A stretch of DNA of 18,552 bases from Deltaproteobacteria bacterium RBG_13_61_14 (GTDB lineage: Bacteria; RBG-13-61-14): assembly GCA_001797815.1 (NCBI GenBank), contig MGQK01000110.1, positions 6,233-24,784 on the forward strand, read 5' to 3'. The first letter of the stretch is position 1; each line of letters starts with the position of its first letter. The notes under the pieces are model-generated. The model saw only the letters and a list, made by a program, of their open reading frames with translations, was not told where the DNA came from and ran no database searches. Of the stretch, positions 6,460 through 14,656 are shown piece by piece. Made by a program: the position numbers and the translations under genes.

Positions 6460-7281
6460 TTAGGAAGAGGACCGTCGCTCCATCAGCAGCTTGAGGGCCT
6501 TGGATTTAAGCTGGGCCTTGACGTTGCTGGACTTGGCGATCTTGGCCAGGTCTTTGAGGTTCAAGCCGCCGAGCAGTTGCAGGGCGAGCGGCATGGGGGT
6601 CTTGGGATTAAGGACCACCATGTTTCGGATCTGGTCATTCTGCATCCAGGTTGCGTTCTTGGCGATGGTCTGGATGGACTCCATGGTCACCGTGGGGTTT
6701 TTCAAGATCTGACTGATTTCCGCGGCGCCCAGCCGGGGGTTCTGGAGCACGAAACGCATGATCTGCTTGTCGCCCTCCTGGATGAGCACGTTCAGCACCG
6801 CCTTGGTCCCCTGCTTGGCCAGCTTGATCTTTTCGGTCAGCGGGGCCGACCGCACCGCCTGGAACAGGTTGGCGCTGTCCCCGATCGTGATCCCTTCGCC
6901 GCCTTTGCCCTCCGGCGTCGCCGGCTCCTCGGCCGCCGGCGCTTCCGCCGCCTCGCCCTCCCCGCCGGCCGGGGCCGGGGCTAACGCTTCGGAAATCTCC
7001 GGGCCCAGGGGCTGGAGCTGGATCGCCATTCCCGGCGGCAGCCCGGGCAGGGGCTGCTCCGGAGTGGCCACATACACCACCGTGCCTTTCAACTCGATCG
7101 GAGTTTCGCGGCCCGGGAGGATCAGGTGGAGCTGGATGGGCGTGTGCAGGGGCAGGGGCTGCTCGGTCGGGAGGAAGGCGCCCAGGTTGCGCAGGTTCTC
7201 GTCGTATTCCCGGGCCAATTCCTCCCGGCTGGCAAACCGGAGCTCGAAGATCGTCTCGCTTGGCCGGGCGAATTCCACCAT
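6460..7281 (-). CDS. PilZ domain protein (TIGR02266-like) with C-terminal HEAT-like region
   Basis: A 273-residue soluble protein. Residues ~8-95 form a PilZ-type beta-barrel of the short Myxococcus-paralogue kind: FELRFASREELAREYDENL, then NLRNLGAFLP in the place of the usual NxSxGGxF, then LHLILPG and IELKGTVVYV. PilZ domains commonly bind cyclic di-GMP, but the key Ser is Arg31 here, so binding is doubtful. A Pro/Ala/Glu-rich linker (~100-130) leads to an all-helical C-terminal half (~140-270). That half carries repeated short motifs such as FVLQNPRLGAAEI, ILKNPTVTMESI and MVVLNPKTPMPLAL, resembling HEAT-like or DUF2336-like repeats. The ATG at 7281 lies one base after the stop of the upstream gene (TGAGATG), so the two are probably translationally coupled. 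It is the last gene of the minus-strand block. Confidence 0.8.
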   Translation of the reverse strand: MVEFARPSETIFELRFASREELAREYDENLRNLGAFLPTEQPLPLHTPIQLHLILPGRETPIELKGTVVYVATPEQPLPGLPPGMAIQLQPLGPEISEALAPAPAGGEGEAAEAPAAEEPATPEGKGGEGITIGDSANLFQAVRSAPLTEKIKLAKQGTKAVLNVLIQEGDKQIMRFVLQNPRLGAAEISQILKNPTVTMESIQTIAKNATWMQNDQIRNMVVLNPKTPMPLALQLLGGLNLKDLAKIAKSSNVKAQLKSKALKLLMERRSSS

Positions 7282-7282
7282 C

Positions 7283-8812
7283 TCAAGAACCCTTGCGACT
7301 CTGCTCGTAGACCTGCAGCTCGCGCGAGGCCTCCCGGCAGTTGGGGTTGCACTCCACCGCCGCCCGGAACTGGGCGACCGCGTCCTCGATCCGGCCCTGG
7401 TCCTTGAAGATCTTGCCCAAAAAGACGTGGGCCGAGTCCAGCCGCGGGTTCATCTGGATGGCCATGCGGACCTTTTCTTCCGCCCGGGCGTGCCGGACTT
7501 TTTCTTCCAGGGCGGGGTTCATGTAAATGGTCCAGCCCAGGTAGCCGTAGTATTCCGGCTCCTGGGGCCGGAGCTGGATCGCCTTCTCGAACATCTCCTG
7601 GGCGCGGGCGAAGTCGCGGCTGCGCACGCATTTCATTCCCTCTTGCAAATACTTTTCCGACTCCAGGCGGCGCTGGGCCTGCCTCTGGGGCGAGGCTTCT
7701 TCCAGTTGGGCCAGGTAACCCTGGCGCCGGGCCGCGGTCTTCAAGCTCTCATAAGCCCGGATCAAGCGGGTGTTGATCTCTTCCAGCTTGGCCTCGGCCT
7801 CGGCCGGCAGATTCTTCTGGAACTTGTCCCGGTCGAACTCGTCCATTTGCCGGCGGTAGGCCTGTTCCACCTCCGGGTCGCCCGGGTCCCGGCCTACGCC
7901 CAGCACCGCGAACAGGTCCAGGCTCTTGATCTCAATATACGCCGTTAGGATGGCCTCCTGGCCCTTGCCAAGGGCCTCTTCCATCGGCAGCTCTTCCTCC
8001 ACCTCCGGCGCGGTCTCTTTGGTTGGCTGGAACAGGTAAGCGGGAGGAGAAGGAGCCGCTTTTTCTTCCACTACCACCTCCCGGATTTCCCGGCACGGCT
8101 GGCCCGAGGGGCCGACCAGGCCGGTGAGCAGAAGCAGATAAAGCAGCCGATGGGCCAACCGGGGGTCCGGCGCTTGTTCGCATAGCGTGGGCAGCAATTT
8201 TTGGCCGTCAATCTGGATCACGAAGGCGGAGGCGGCTTGGTTCAGGGCAAAGGCGGCGATCCGGTCCAGGAGGTCGTCCGCCGGCACCAGCGGCAAGAGC
8301 GGCACCCGGACCAGTTCCCGCTCGATCGCGCCGAGCGGCAAGTAGTTGAGCACGCCCTGGGCGAGGAGCGGGTAAAACTGGAACTCGAAGCGGTAGAGGT
8401 CTTCGACAAAGCCCACCTCCGCTTCAAAATGGTATTCGCCCTCGTTCCAACTGAACGCGGCCAGGGCTTTCTCCCGGGTATGGCTCTTGACTTCCTGGTA
8501 AAGTTCCTTGGGCTTCAGGCAGCCCAGCTTGACCAGGGCCGCCCCCTGCTGCACCCCTTGCGAAAGCATGAGCGCGATGCTCTTCTCGTAGTCCTCCTCG
8601 CGGATCCGGCCGCTCTTGATCAGATAGCGGCCCAGGGTCTCGTCCCGGCTCGTGCTTTCCGCGTTTACCGGCACACCGGAAACCACGTAAAGGGTTTTGG
8701 TCAGACCCTGCCGGCTCAGCCGCAGGATCCCCGTCTCCTGCTCCTCAAACAGGAAATTGAGCAGCCGCGGCGGCAAGTGCTCAGAGAGCTTGCCCTGAAG
8801 ATTCCCCGTCAC
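7283..8812 (-). CDS. DUF4388 - J-like - TPR multidomain protein
   Basis: A 509-residue cytoplasmic protein. Residues 1-~120 match the DUF4388 (PATAN-like) module found in deltaproteobacterial signalling and motility proteins (LLNFLFEEQETGILRLSR, then LYVVSGVPVNAES). A middle segment of uncertain nature includes a Pro/Glu-rich linker (~250-280). Residues ~295-365 resemble a J domain (LDLFAVLGVGRDPGDPEVEQ, AYRRQMDEF), but the HPD motif has become DRD at 327-329, so it should not stimulate DnaK. Residues ~385-500 are TPR repeats (FARAQEMFEKAIQLRPQEPEYYGYLGW; IEDAVAQFRAAVECNP). The start is a GTG at 8812 with GGAGGGG upstream, and the reading begins as DUF4388 proteins do. It overlaps the end of the HhH gene by 32 bases and is followed after one base by the PilZ gene. 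It is likely a scaffold or adaptor; exact function unknown. Confidence 0.8.
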   Translation of the reverse strand: MTGNLQGKLSEHLPPRLLNFLFEEQETGILRLSRQGLTKTLYVVSGVPVNAESTSRDETLGRYLIKSGRIREEDYEKSIALMLSQGVQQGAALVKLGCLKPKELYQEVKSHTREKALAAFSWNEGEYHFEAEVGFVEDLYRFEFQFYPLLAQGVLNYLPLGAIERELVRVPLLPLVPADDLLDRIAAFALNQAASAFVIQIDGQKLLPTLCEQAPDPRLAHRLLYLLLLTGLVGPSGQPCREIREVVVEEKAAPSPPAYLFQPTKETAPEVEEELPMEEALGKGQEAILTAYIEIKSLDLFAVLGVGRDPGDPEVEQAYRRQMDEFDRDKFQKNLPAEAEAKLEEINTRLIRAYESLKTAARRQGYLAQLEEASPQRQAQRRLESEKYLQEGMKCVRSRDFARAQEMFEKAIQLRPQEPEYYGYLGWTIYMNPALEEKVRHARAEEKVRMAIQMNPRLDSAHVFLGKIFKDQGRIEDAVAQFRAAVECNPNCREASRELQVYEQSRKGS

Positions 8813-9362
8813 TCTCCCTGGTCCCCTCCACCATAAACCATTGGCGCAGCGCCGCCCGGGTTTCCTCCGGCAGCTCGTGCCGGCGCCAGACCTCCTCCAC
8901 GCTGCGGAACCCTCCCTCCCGGTCCCGCTCGGCCAGGATCCGCTCCGCCCCCTTGGGCCCGATGCCGGGCAAACGCGAAAGCTCCGCGGCCGTGGCCCGG
9001 TTCAGATCCAGGGGCAGGCCCCAGACCCAGCGCTCGGTGTTGGTCAGGCAAGCCGACGCCTCCAGGCCAGCGCCGCTCGTCGGCAAAAGCCGCAAACAGG
9101 ACCGGTGGTCCTCGGATGCCGAAGGCGGCGTTCGCATCCGGGCGGTCAACGCTCTCCGCTCGGCCGGGAGTTGCCAGGACCGGCCGCGGTACTCGGCGCG
9201 GGCGGCCGCCGGCCGGGAGGAAACCCCGCTCTCGGCGGGGAAAGCCCAGCGCAGGACCGCCAGGACCACCAGCGCCGTTCCCAGCCAGAAGCCGGGCAGC
9301 GCTTCAGCGCGCTTGACCCCGGGACTTGCGGTCTTTATAGAGTTTGTAGTCAATGCTGTCAA
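8781..9362 (-). CDS. Helix-hairpin-helix (ComEA-like) protein with N-terminal membrane anchor
   Basis: Up to 193 residues. The N-terminus is basic (K10, K17, R18) and leads into one hydrophobic segment ([20 protein letters not shown], ~22-41), so the rest is probably outside the membrane. A long Arg/Ala/Ser-rich linker follows. Residues ~118-175 form a helix-hairpin-helix DNA-binding motif of the ComEA kind ([20 protein letters not shown], then [18 protein letters not shown]). ComEA proteins bind incoming DNA in competence; no comEC or comF is in view, so that role is only possible. The start is uncertain: the frame opens at TTG 9362 or 9353, both inside cimA and without a good ribosome site, while a GTG at 9269 would cut the membrane segment. 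It overlaps cimA by up to 59 bases and the DUF4388 gene by 32. Confidence 0.72.
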   Translation of the reverse strand: MTALTTNSIKTASPGVKRAEALPGFWLGTALVVLAVLRWAFPAESGVSSRPAAARAEYRGRSWQLPAERRALTARMRTPPSASEDHRSCLRLLPTSGAGLEASACLTNTERWVWGLPLDLNRATAAELSRLPGIGPKGAERILAERDREGGFRSVEEVWRRHELPEETRAALRQWFMVEGTRESDGESSGQAL

Positions 9363-10890
9363 TCAGGGCCTGCCAACTCGCCTCGATGATATTGTCCGAG
9401 ACCCCGACCGTGCCCCAGCGGTCGCGGCCGTCGGACGATTCGATCAACACCCGCACTTGGCTGGCCGTGCCCAGGCCGGCCGGCAGGACTCGCACCTTGA
9501 AATCCACCAGCCGCACCTCCCGAAGGGAGGGGAAGAACCGCTCCAGCGCCTTGCGCAGCGCCCGGTCGAGCGCGTTCACCGGCCCCACCCCTTCGGCCGC
9601 GGTGTGCTCCACCTTGCCGTCCACCTCCACCATGATGGTGGCCTCGGCCCGGGGCACCTTGTCGCCCGGCCGCTTCTCGTCAATCACCCGGAACCCCTTG
9701 AAGGTGAAGAACCGGCGCCGGCCGCGGAGCGCCTTTTTCATCAGCAGCTCAAAGCTCGCCTCCGCTCCCTCGAACTGGTAGCCCTGATCCTCCAGGGCCT
9801 TCAACTCCTCCAGGATGACCTTGGTCTCCGGGCTCCCCCGGTCCAGGCGCAGCCCGAACTCCCTCGCCTTCTCGGCCAGGGACGATTTCCCGGCCTGGTC
9901 CGAAATCAAGATCCGCCGGCGGTTGCCCACCGTCTCCGGGGGGATGTGCTCATACGTCGCCGGGTTCTTGAGCACCGCGTCGCTGTGCTGGCCGGCCTTG
10001 TGGGCAAAGGCCGCGTCGCCCACGTAAGGCTGGTGCGTGGGCGGGGTGATGTTGGCGAGCTCGTAGATATAGTGCGAGACTTCCCGGAGCTGTCTCAGCT
10101 TGCTCACCGGCAGGCAGGGACGCCGGAGCTTCAAGTTAAGCGCCGGGATGATCGAGCAGAGGTTGGCGTTGCCCGCGCGCTCGCCGAAGCCGTTGATGGT
10201 GCCTTGCACCTGGGTGCACCCGGCCGAGACCGCCACCAACGAGTTGGCCACCGCCATCTCCCCGTCGTTGTGGGTGTGGATGCCCAGGGGCACCGAGACC
10301 GTCTTTTTCACCCGGGCCACGGCCGCGGCCACGTCCGCGGGCAGGCTCCCCCCGTTGGTATCGCACAGGCAGACCACCTCCGCCCCGGCCTCCGCGGCCG
10401 CGCTCACCGCGGCCAGGGCATACTCGGGGTTTTGCCGGTAACCGTCAAAGAAATGCTCGGCGTCGAAAAACACCCGGCGGTGATGCTGGCGCAGGTGGTC
10501 CACCGACTCCCGGATCAGGGCCAGGTTCGCGGCCAGCGAGATCCGGAGCACGTCGCGCACGTGCAGGTCCCAGACCTTGCCCACGATCGCCACTACCGGC
10601 GTCTTGGCCTTGAGCAGCTCCTGGAGCTGGGAGTCCCGCCGGCAGGGCACGCCCTTTTTCCGGGTGGACCCGAAGGCGGCCAGGGTGGCATGTTTCATCT
10701 CCACCTTCTGCATCTCCCGGAAGAACTTGATGTCCCGGGGGTTGCTCCCCGGCCAGCCGCCCTCAATGTAATGGAGGCCCAGTTCGTCCAGCTTGCGCGC
10801 GATCCGGAGCTTGTCCTCCACGCTGAACACCACGTCCTCGGCCTGGCAGCCGTCGCGCAGGGTGGTATCGTAGATGCGGATCGTTTGCAT
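9304..10890 (-). CDS. cimA: (R)-citramalate synthase
   Basis: A 528-residue cytoplasmic enzyme that condenses pyruvate with acetyl-CoA to citramalate, the first step of the threonine-independent isoleucine route. The N-terminus has the DRE-TIM catalytic signature [20 protein letters not shown], followed by [11 protein letters not shown], which is characteristic of the TIGR00977 (CimA/LeuA2) family rather than LeuA. LCDTNGGS and [14 protein letters not shown] supply metal and substrate ligands. The C-terminal ~170 residues ([45 protein letters not shown]) are the LeuA-type allosteric dimer domain, where end product probably inhibits. The ATG at 10890 is favoured by family alignment and a weak AGGA upstream; the open frame further upstream is the antisense-like tail of lysC. 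It lies 13 bases after lysC, so the two branches from aspartate and pyruvate may be co-transcribed. Confidence 0.93.
   Translation of the reverse strand: MQTIRIYDTTLRDGCQAEDVVFSVEDKLRIARKLDELGLHYIEGGWPGSNPRDIKFFREMQKVEMKHATLAAFGSTRKKGVPCRRDSQLQELLKAKTPVVAIVGKVWDLHVRDVLRISLAANLALIRESVDHLRQHHRRVFFDAEHFFDGYRQNPEYALAAVSAAAEAGAEVVCLCDTNGGSLPADVAAAVARVKKTVSVPLGIHTHNDGEMAVANSLVAVSAGCTQVQGTINGFGERAGNANLCSIIPALNLKLRRPCLPVSKLRQLREVSHYIYELANITPPTHQPYVGDAAFAHKAGQHSDAVLKNPATYEHIPPETVGNRRRILISDQAGKSSLAEKAREFGLRLDRGSPETKVILEELKALEDQGYQFEGAEASFELLMKKALRGRRRFFTFKGFRVIDEKRPGDKVPRAEATIMVEVDGKVEHTAAEGVGPVNALDRALRKALERFFPSLREVRLVDFKVRVLPAGLGTASQVRVLIESSDGRDRWGTVGVSDNIIEASWQALIDSIDYKLYKDRKSRGQAR
9334..9362 (-). 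promoter_or_regulatory. Strong sigma-70-type promoter inside the 3' end of cimA
   Basis: On the minus strand TTGACA (9357-9362) is followed after exactly 17 bases by TATAAA (9334-9339). The -35 box is perfect and the -10 box matches 5 of 6. Transcription would begin near 9327, about 20 bases before the cimA stop. It points at the HhH, DUF4388/TPR and PilZ genes. The same bases encode the conserved C-terminal [11 protein letters not shown] of CimA, so coincidence cannot be excluded. Confidence 0.55.
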
Positions 10891-10903
10891 CGGAGTTCCT
10901 GTT

Positions 10904-12160
10904 CTACTTCTTGGCCCGCGCCCGGGGTTTGCCCGCCGCGGCCGGCTTCTTGTCGAGCTCGAAGGCGCGGTGCAGCTCGCGGACCGCGAGCTCGGTGTAT
11001 TTCTGGTCAATCACGCAGGAGACCTTGATCTCCGAGGTCGAGATCATCTGGATGTTGATCCCGGCCGCGCTCAGGGCCTGGAACATCTTGGCCGCCACCC
11101 CCGCGTGGGTGCGCATGCCCATGCCCACGATCGAGACCTTGGCGATCTGGTCGTCGGTCTCCACCTTGGCCGCGCCCAGCTTCCGGGCCGCGGCCTCGGT
11201 CAGGCGCCTGGCCCGGGACAGGTCCTCCCGCCGCACGGTGAAGGTCAGGTCGGTGAACCCTTTCTCGCTCACGTTCTGGATGATCATGTCCACCGCGATG
11301 TTGGCCTCGGCCAAAGGCTGGAACAAGGCCGCGGCCACGCCCGGCCGGTCCGGCACCCGCGCCACCGTAATCTTGCACTCGTTCTGGTCATAGGCCACGC
11401 CCGCGACCACGATCTTTTCCATTTCCTTGTCCCCCTTGCTCATCACTGTGCCCACCCCGCCCTGAAAGGCGCGGCGGAACATCACCGGCACCCGGTGTTT
11501 CATGGCCATTTCCACCGCCCGGATCTGCACCACCTTGGCGCCCAGGCTCGCCAGCTCCAGCACTTCCTCATAGCCCACCCGGTCCAGGCGCCGCGCCTCG
11601 GGCACGAGGTTGGGGTCCGCGGTGTAAACGCCGTCCACGTCCGAATAGATCTCGCACAGGTCAGCTCTCAGCGCCGCGGCCACCGCCACCGCGGTGGTGT
11701 CCGAGCCGCCCCGGCCGAGCGTGGTGATGCACCCGCGCGGGTCAAGCCCTTGGAACCCGGCCACCACCACCACCCGGCCTTCCCGCAAGAGCTTGCGCAT
11801 CCGCGCCGTCTCGATCCCGGTGATGCGGGCGTCCTTGAAGCCGCTGTCCGAGCGGATCGGGATCTGGAAGGCCAGGAGCGAGTGGGCCTTGCCGCCCAGC
11901 GCTTCCAGGGCGATGGCCAGGAGCGCGGTCGCCACCTGCTCCCCGGTCGAGACCATCGAGTCATACTCCCGCAGGTTGGGCAGGTCGGTGATCTCTTTGG
12001 TCAGGCCGATCAAGCGGTCGGTCTCCCCCTTCATGGCCGAAACCACCACCACCAGGTCATGGCCCTCCCCCTGGCGCGCCAGCACCCGTCTCGCCACTTC
12101 CTGGATCCGCTCGACCGTGGCCATCGAGCTGCCCCCGTATTTCTGCACGATCAGCGCCAA
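10904..12160 (-). CDS. lysC: Aspartate kinase
   Basis: A 418-residue cytoplasmic enzyme phosphorylating aspartate, the committed step to lysine, threonine and methionine. The amino-acid-kinase domain fills the first ~250 residues (VQKYGGSS near the N-terminus; [20 protein letters not shown] and [14 protein letters not shown] for nucleotide and substrate). Two ACT domains follow ([40 protein letters not shown], ending at [13 protein letters not shown]), the usual site of feedback inhibition by lysine or threonine. A basic tail [14 protein letters not shown] closes it. The start is a TTG at 12160: family alignment demands it and a strong GAGGAGG stands seven bases upstream. A 12-bp-arm palindrome fills the gap to tsaE. 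Confidence 0.95.
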   Translation of the reverse strand: MALIVQKYGGSSMATVERIQEVARRVLARQGEGHDLVVVVSAMKGETDRLIGLTKEITDLPNLREYDSMVSTGEQVATALLAIALEALGGKAHSLLAFQIPIRSDSGFKDARITGIETARMRKLLREGRVVVVAGFQGLDPRGCITTLGRGGSDTTAVAVAAALRADLCEIYSDVDGVYTADPNLVPEARRLDRVGYEEVLELASLGAKVVQIRAVEMAMKHRVPVMFRRAFQGGVGTVMSKGDKEMEKIVVAGVAYDQNECKITVARVPDRPGVAAALFQPLAEANIAVDMIIQNVSEKGFTDLTFTVRREDLSRARRLTEAAARKLGAAKVETDDQIAKVSIVGMGMRTHAGVAAKMFQALSAAGINIQMISTSEIKVSCVIDQKYTELAVRELHRAFELDKKPAAAGKPRARAKK

Positions 12161-12176
12161 ACTTCTTCCTCCTCAA

Positions 12177-12203
12177 GGGGAACAGGTTTTCAACCTGTTC
12201 TCC
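12177..12203. repeat. Interspersed palindrome between tsaE and lysC
   Basis: Arms 12177-12188 (ending GAACAGGTT) and 12192-12203 (starting AACCTGTTC) pair over 12 positions with one G-T pair and a 3-base loop. It fills the gap directly after the tsaE stop codon at 12204. The core CAGGTT..AACCTG is shared with the other intergenic palindromes in this window. There is no T tract, so it would be a processing or stability element rather than a classical terminator. Confidence 0.65.
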
Positions 12204-12644
12204 TTATGCAATAGTGCTTATAGTGATCCTCCGCCGCTCCTCGGCATTCCGCTCAATCTTCACCCAGATCGTCTCCGGCCCAAACAACTCCGCGAATTTC
12301 TCCGCCCACTCCACCGCGCTCACTCCCCCGCCGTCAAAATATTCCTCCACTCCCAACTCCAGCACCGATTCCTTGCGGGTGAGCCGGTAAAAGTCCAGGT
12401 GAAAAAGCGGCACCGGCCCCGGGTACTCGTGGACCAGGGTGTAACTGGGACTGGTCACCGGGATGCCCGGGTCCGTGCCCAGTCCCGCAGCCAGACCCTG
12501 GACGAACAAGGTCTTGCCCGCGCCCAGCCCGCCTTCCAGGGCCACCACATCTCCCGGCTTCAGCCGCTTCGCCAATTCTCTCCCCAGTTCCCGCGTGTCC
12601 TCCGGGCTTTCCGAAACATGAACCTCTTCCTCCTGATCCTTCAC
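12204..12644 (-). CDS. tsaE: tRNA t6A-modification ATPase TsaE
   Basis: A 146-residue cytoplasmic ATPase of the TsaBCDE complex, which makes N6-threonylcarbamoyladenosine at position 37 of ANN-decoding tRNAs. The Walker A motif GGLGAGKT covers residues 38-45. The family signatures TSPSYTLVHEY, FHLDFYRL and AVEWAEKF are all present, and the length is typical. The start is a GTG at 12644, three bases past the nnr stop, with an AAGG seven bases upstream. An ATG slightly downstream is in another frame. It sits within the housekeeping block between nnr and lysC; the partners tsaB, tsaC and tsaD are not in the window. Confidence 0.93.
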   Translation of the reverse strand: MKDQEEEVHVSESPEDTRELGRELAKRLKPGDVVALEGGLGAGKTLFVQGLAAGLGTDPGIPVTSPSYTLVHEYPGPVPLFHLDFYRLTRKESVLELGVEEYFDGGGVSAVEWAEKFAELFGPETIWVKIERNAEERRRITISTIA

Positions 12645-12647
12645 CCT

Positions 12648-14207
12648 TCACCCTTCTACCTTCAGCTCGGAGAGCGTCCGGGGCAGCCGCTGGATCAGGT
12701 CCGAGGCGATCAAGCCCACCTCGCCCAGGTCCTTGGCGGCCAGGTCTCCGGCCCGGCCGTGCACGTAAACGCCGAGCACCGCCGCCCTCGCCGGGTCATA
12801 ACCCTGGCCCAGGAGCGAGCCGATCACGCCGGTGAGCACGTCGCCCATCCCGGCCGTGGCCATGCCCGGGTTGCCGGAGAGGACGATGAAGGCCTGCCCC
12901 TCGGGAGTAGCGATCACCGTGTGCGCGCCCTTGAGCACCGTGATCACGCCGTAACTTTTAGCGAACTCGAGCGCGGCGGAGAGCCGGTCGGCCTGGACCT
13001 CCACCGTGGGCCGCTTCAGCAGACGGCCCATCTCGCCCGGGTGGGGCGTCACGATGATCGGCGCTTGCCGCGCTTTCACCATTTCCGGGTCGGTCGCCAC
13101 CGCGTTCAACCCGTCCGCGTCAATCACCATCGGCGCCGAAGAGGCGGCGATGACCGCCCGGACAAACTCGGTGACCTCCTCGCCCCGGCCCAGGCCCGGG
13201 CCCAGCGCCACCGCTTCCTTGTCGGCCATCAGTTCCTTGGCCCGCGCAACTGCGGCCCGGCCCAGGGTGCGGCGGTCGGTGTCGGGCAGAGGCTCGGTCA
13301 TCACCTCCAGCGTCTTCAGCTCGAAGAGGTCGTGGAGGCTTGCGGGCACGCCCAGGGTCACCAGCCCGGCCCCGGAGCGGAGCGCGGATTCGCCGGCCAT
13401 GACCGCGGCCCCGGTCTTGCCCGGCGACCCGGCCAGCACCAGCAGGTGCCCGTTCTGGCCCTTGTGGCTGTCCTCGGGCCGGTGCGCGAAGAGCTCGGCT
13501 GCGGCCGCGGCCGTGACCGCATGATAAGGCAGATCCTCAAAGAGCTTTGGCGGAATCGAGATGTCAATCACCTCGATCCGGCCGGAAAGGGCCGCGCCGG
13601 GAAAACAAAGCTGACCCACCTTGGCCAGGCCGAAGCTGGCCGTGACGTCGGCCTCCACCGCCACGCCCATCACCTGCCCGGTGTCCGCGTTCAAGCCGGA
13701 GGCAATATCCACCGCCAGCACCGGGAGGTTGCGCTTGCTGGAAACCTGGTTGATCAGCTCGATCGCCGCCCGGTATAGGCCCTGCACCTCCGCGTTCAAG
13801 CCGGTGCCCAGGATGGCGTCCACCAGCAAATCGGCATGAAGGATCGCGGTGCGCTGGCCGGCGAGGCGCTTCTCGGATTCGATTGGTTCGAGCTTGCCCT
13901 TCATCTTGAGCCAGGCCTCAAGATTGGTCCGGGCATCGCCCTTGATCTCATCCTTCCCGGCCAGGAGCAGCACCGTCACTTCCACGCCCGCGTTCTGGAG
14001 GTGCCGGGCGATGACCAAACCGTCTCCGCCGTTGTTGCCTTTGCCGGCGAACACCGCCGCCCGGCGAAGCTCCGGAAAGTGTTCCTGGATCACCTCGCAG
14101 GCGCCCCGGCCCGCGTTCTCCATCAGGACCAGGCCGGCCACGCCCTTCTCGCCGATGGTCCGGCGGTCCAGCTCGCGCATCTGCTCTGCGGTCGCGATCT
14201 TATCCAT
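12648..14207 (-). CDS. nnr: Bifunctional NAD(P)H-hydrate epimerase / ADP-dependent NAD(P)H-hydrate dehydratase
   Basis: A 519-residue metabolite-repair enzyme that restores damaged (hydrated) NADH and NADPH. The N-terminal epimerase domain (YjeF_N, ~1-215) carries GKGNNGGDGLVIAR and DAILGTGL. The C-terminal ADP-dependent dehydratase (ribokinase-like, ~225-519) shows GSPGKTGAAVMAGESALRSG, ALGPGLGR, VIDADGLNAVA, VTPHPGEMGRL, VLKGAHTVIATPEG and the catalytic SGNPGMATAGMGDVLTG. Both halves look intact. The start is the ATG at 14207 with only a weak GGA before it. Two tandem palindromes occupy the 67-base gap to acpS. A three-base gap to tsaE suggests coupled translation. Confidence 0.95.
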   Translation of the reverse strand: MDKIATAEQMRELDRRTIGEKGVAGLVLMENAGRGACEVIQEHFPELRRAAVFAGKGNNGGDGLVIARHLQNAGVEVTVLLLAGKDEIKGDARTNLEAWLKMKGKLEPIESEKRLAGQRTAILHADLLVDAILGTGLNAEVQGLYRAAIELINQVSSKRNLPVLAVDIASGLNADTGQVMGVAVEADVTASFGLAKVGQLCFPGAALSGRIEVIDISIPPKLFEDLPYHAVTAAAAAELFAHRPEDSHKGQNGHLLVLAGSPGKTGAAVMAGESALRSGAGLVTLGVPASLHDLFELKTLEVMTEPLPDTDRRTLGRAAVARAKELMADKEAVALGPGLGRGEEVTEFVRAVIAASSAPMVIDADGLNAVATDPEMVKARQAPIIVTPHPGEMGRLLKRPTVEVQADRLSAALEFAKSYGVITVLKGAHTVIATPEGQAFIVLSGNPGMATAGMGDVLTGVIGSLLGQGYDPARAAVLGVYVHGRAGDLAAKDLGEVGLIASDLIQRLPRTLSELKVEG

Positions 14208-14226
14208 GTTCCAGGTTTGAGTAAGT

Positions 14227-14249
14227 GGCGCGGGTTAAAAACCCGCGCC
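14227..14249. repeat. Palindrome 1 of a tandem pair between acpS and nnr
   Basis: GGCGCGGGTT at 14227-14236 pairs perfectly with AACCCGCGCC at 14240-14249 around an AAA loop. It stands five bases from the second palindrome at 14255-14275. Confidence 0.7.
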
Positions 14250-14254
14250 TCGGG

Positions 14255-14278
14255 GGGCAGGTTTGAAACCTGCCCTAC
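14255..14278. repeat. Palindrome 2 of a tandem pair between acpS and nnr
   Basis: GGGCAGGTTT at 14255-14264 mirrors AAACCTGCCC at 14266-14275 around one base, followed by TAC. The right arm ACCTGCCCTAC is identical to 6400-6410. Its right end overlaps the acpS stop codon (TAG on the minus strand, 14275-14277). Confidence 0.7.
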
Positions 14279-14652
14279 TTCTCCATCACCACCTGCGCCC
14301 CGGCGTAATCGCCCTCATGGGTCAGGCTCACGTGGATCCGGGTTACCCCGGCCTGCTCGGCCAACTCGCGGGCGCGGCCGTGGAGCTGGATCCGGGGTCG
14401 GCGCCGGGCGTCGCTCTTGACCTCGATGTCCCGGAACCTGACCCCGCCCAGGAGCCCCTGGCCCAGCGCCTTCATGGCGGCCTCCTTGGCCGCGAACAGG
14501 GCGGCGAACTCTTCCTCGGCCCGGCGCCGGCCCGCCAGGCGCGCGATCTCGGCCGGGGTGAAGGTCTTCTGCAGGAACCGCTCGCCCCAGCGTTCGATCA
14601 GCCGGCGGGTGTGCGCGATGCTGGTCAGGTCAATGCCGACGCCCACGATCAA
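14275..14652 (-). CDS. acpS: Holo-[acyl-carrier-protein] synthase
   Basis: A 125-residue cytoplasmic enzyme transferring 4'-phosphopantetheine from CoA to acyl carrier protein. The N-terminal GVGIDLTSI has the metal-binding Asp8, FTPAEIARL and the hallmark FAAKEAAMKALG carry the second acidic ligand, and VSLTHEGDYAGAQVV closes the fold. The length is usual. The start is a TTG at 14652: AAAGGA, supplied by the end of pdxJ, stands about ten bases upstream, and the GTG at 14646 would remove two conserved residues. The gap to pdxJ is four bases, so translation is likely coupled, an arrangement widely conserved in bacteria. Confidence 0.93.
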   Translation of the reverse strand: MIVGVGIDLTSIAHTRRLIERWGERFLQKTFTPAEIARLAGRRRAEEEFAALFAAKEAAMKALGQGLLGGVRFRDIEVKSDARRRPRIQLHGRARELAEQAGVTRIHVSLTHEGDYAGAQVVMEK

Positions 14653-14656
14653 GCGC

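Noticed and set aside
6105-6494. Plus-strand frame across the antiporter-PilZ gap
   Set aside because: It runs through the antiporter end and the interspersed palindromes and has no family resemblance or ribosome site.
8953-13778. Long plus-strand frames opposite cimA, lysC, tsaE and nnr
   Set aside because: These are shadow frames; the minus-strand readings carry clear enzyme signatures throughout.
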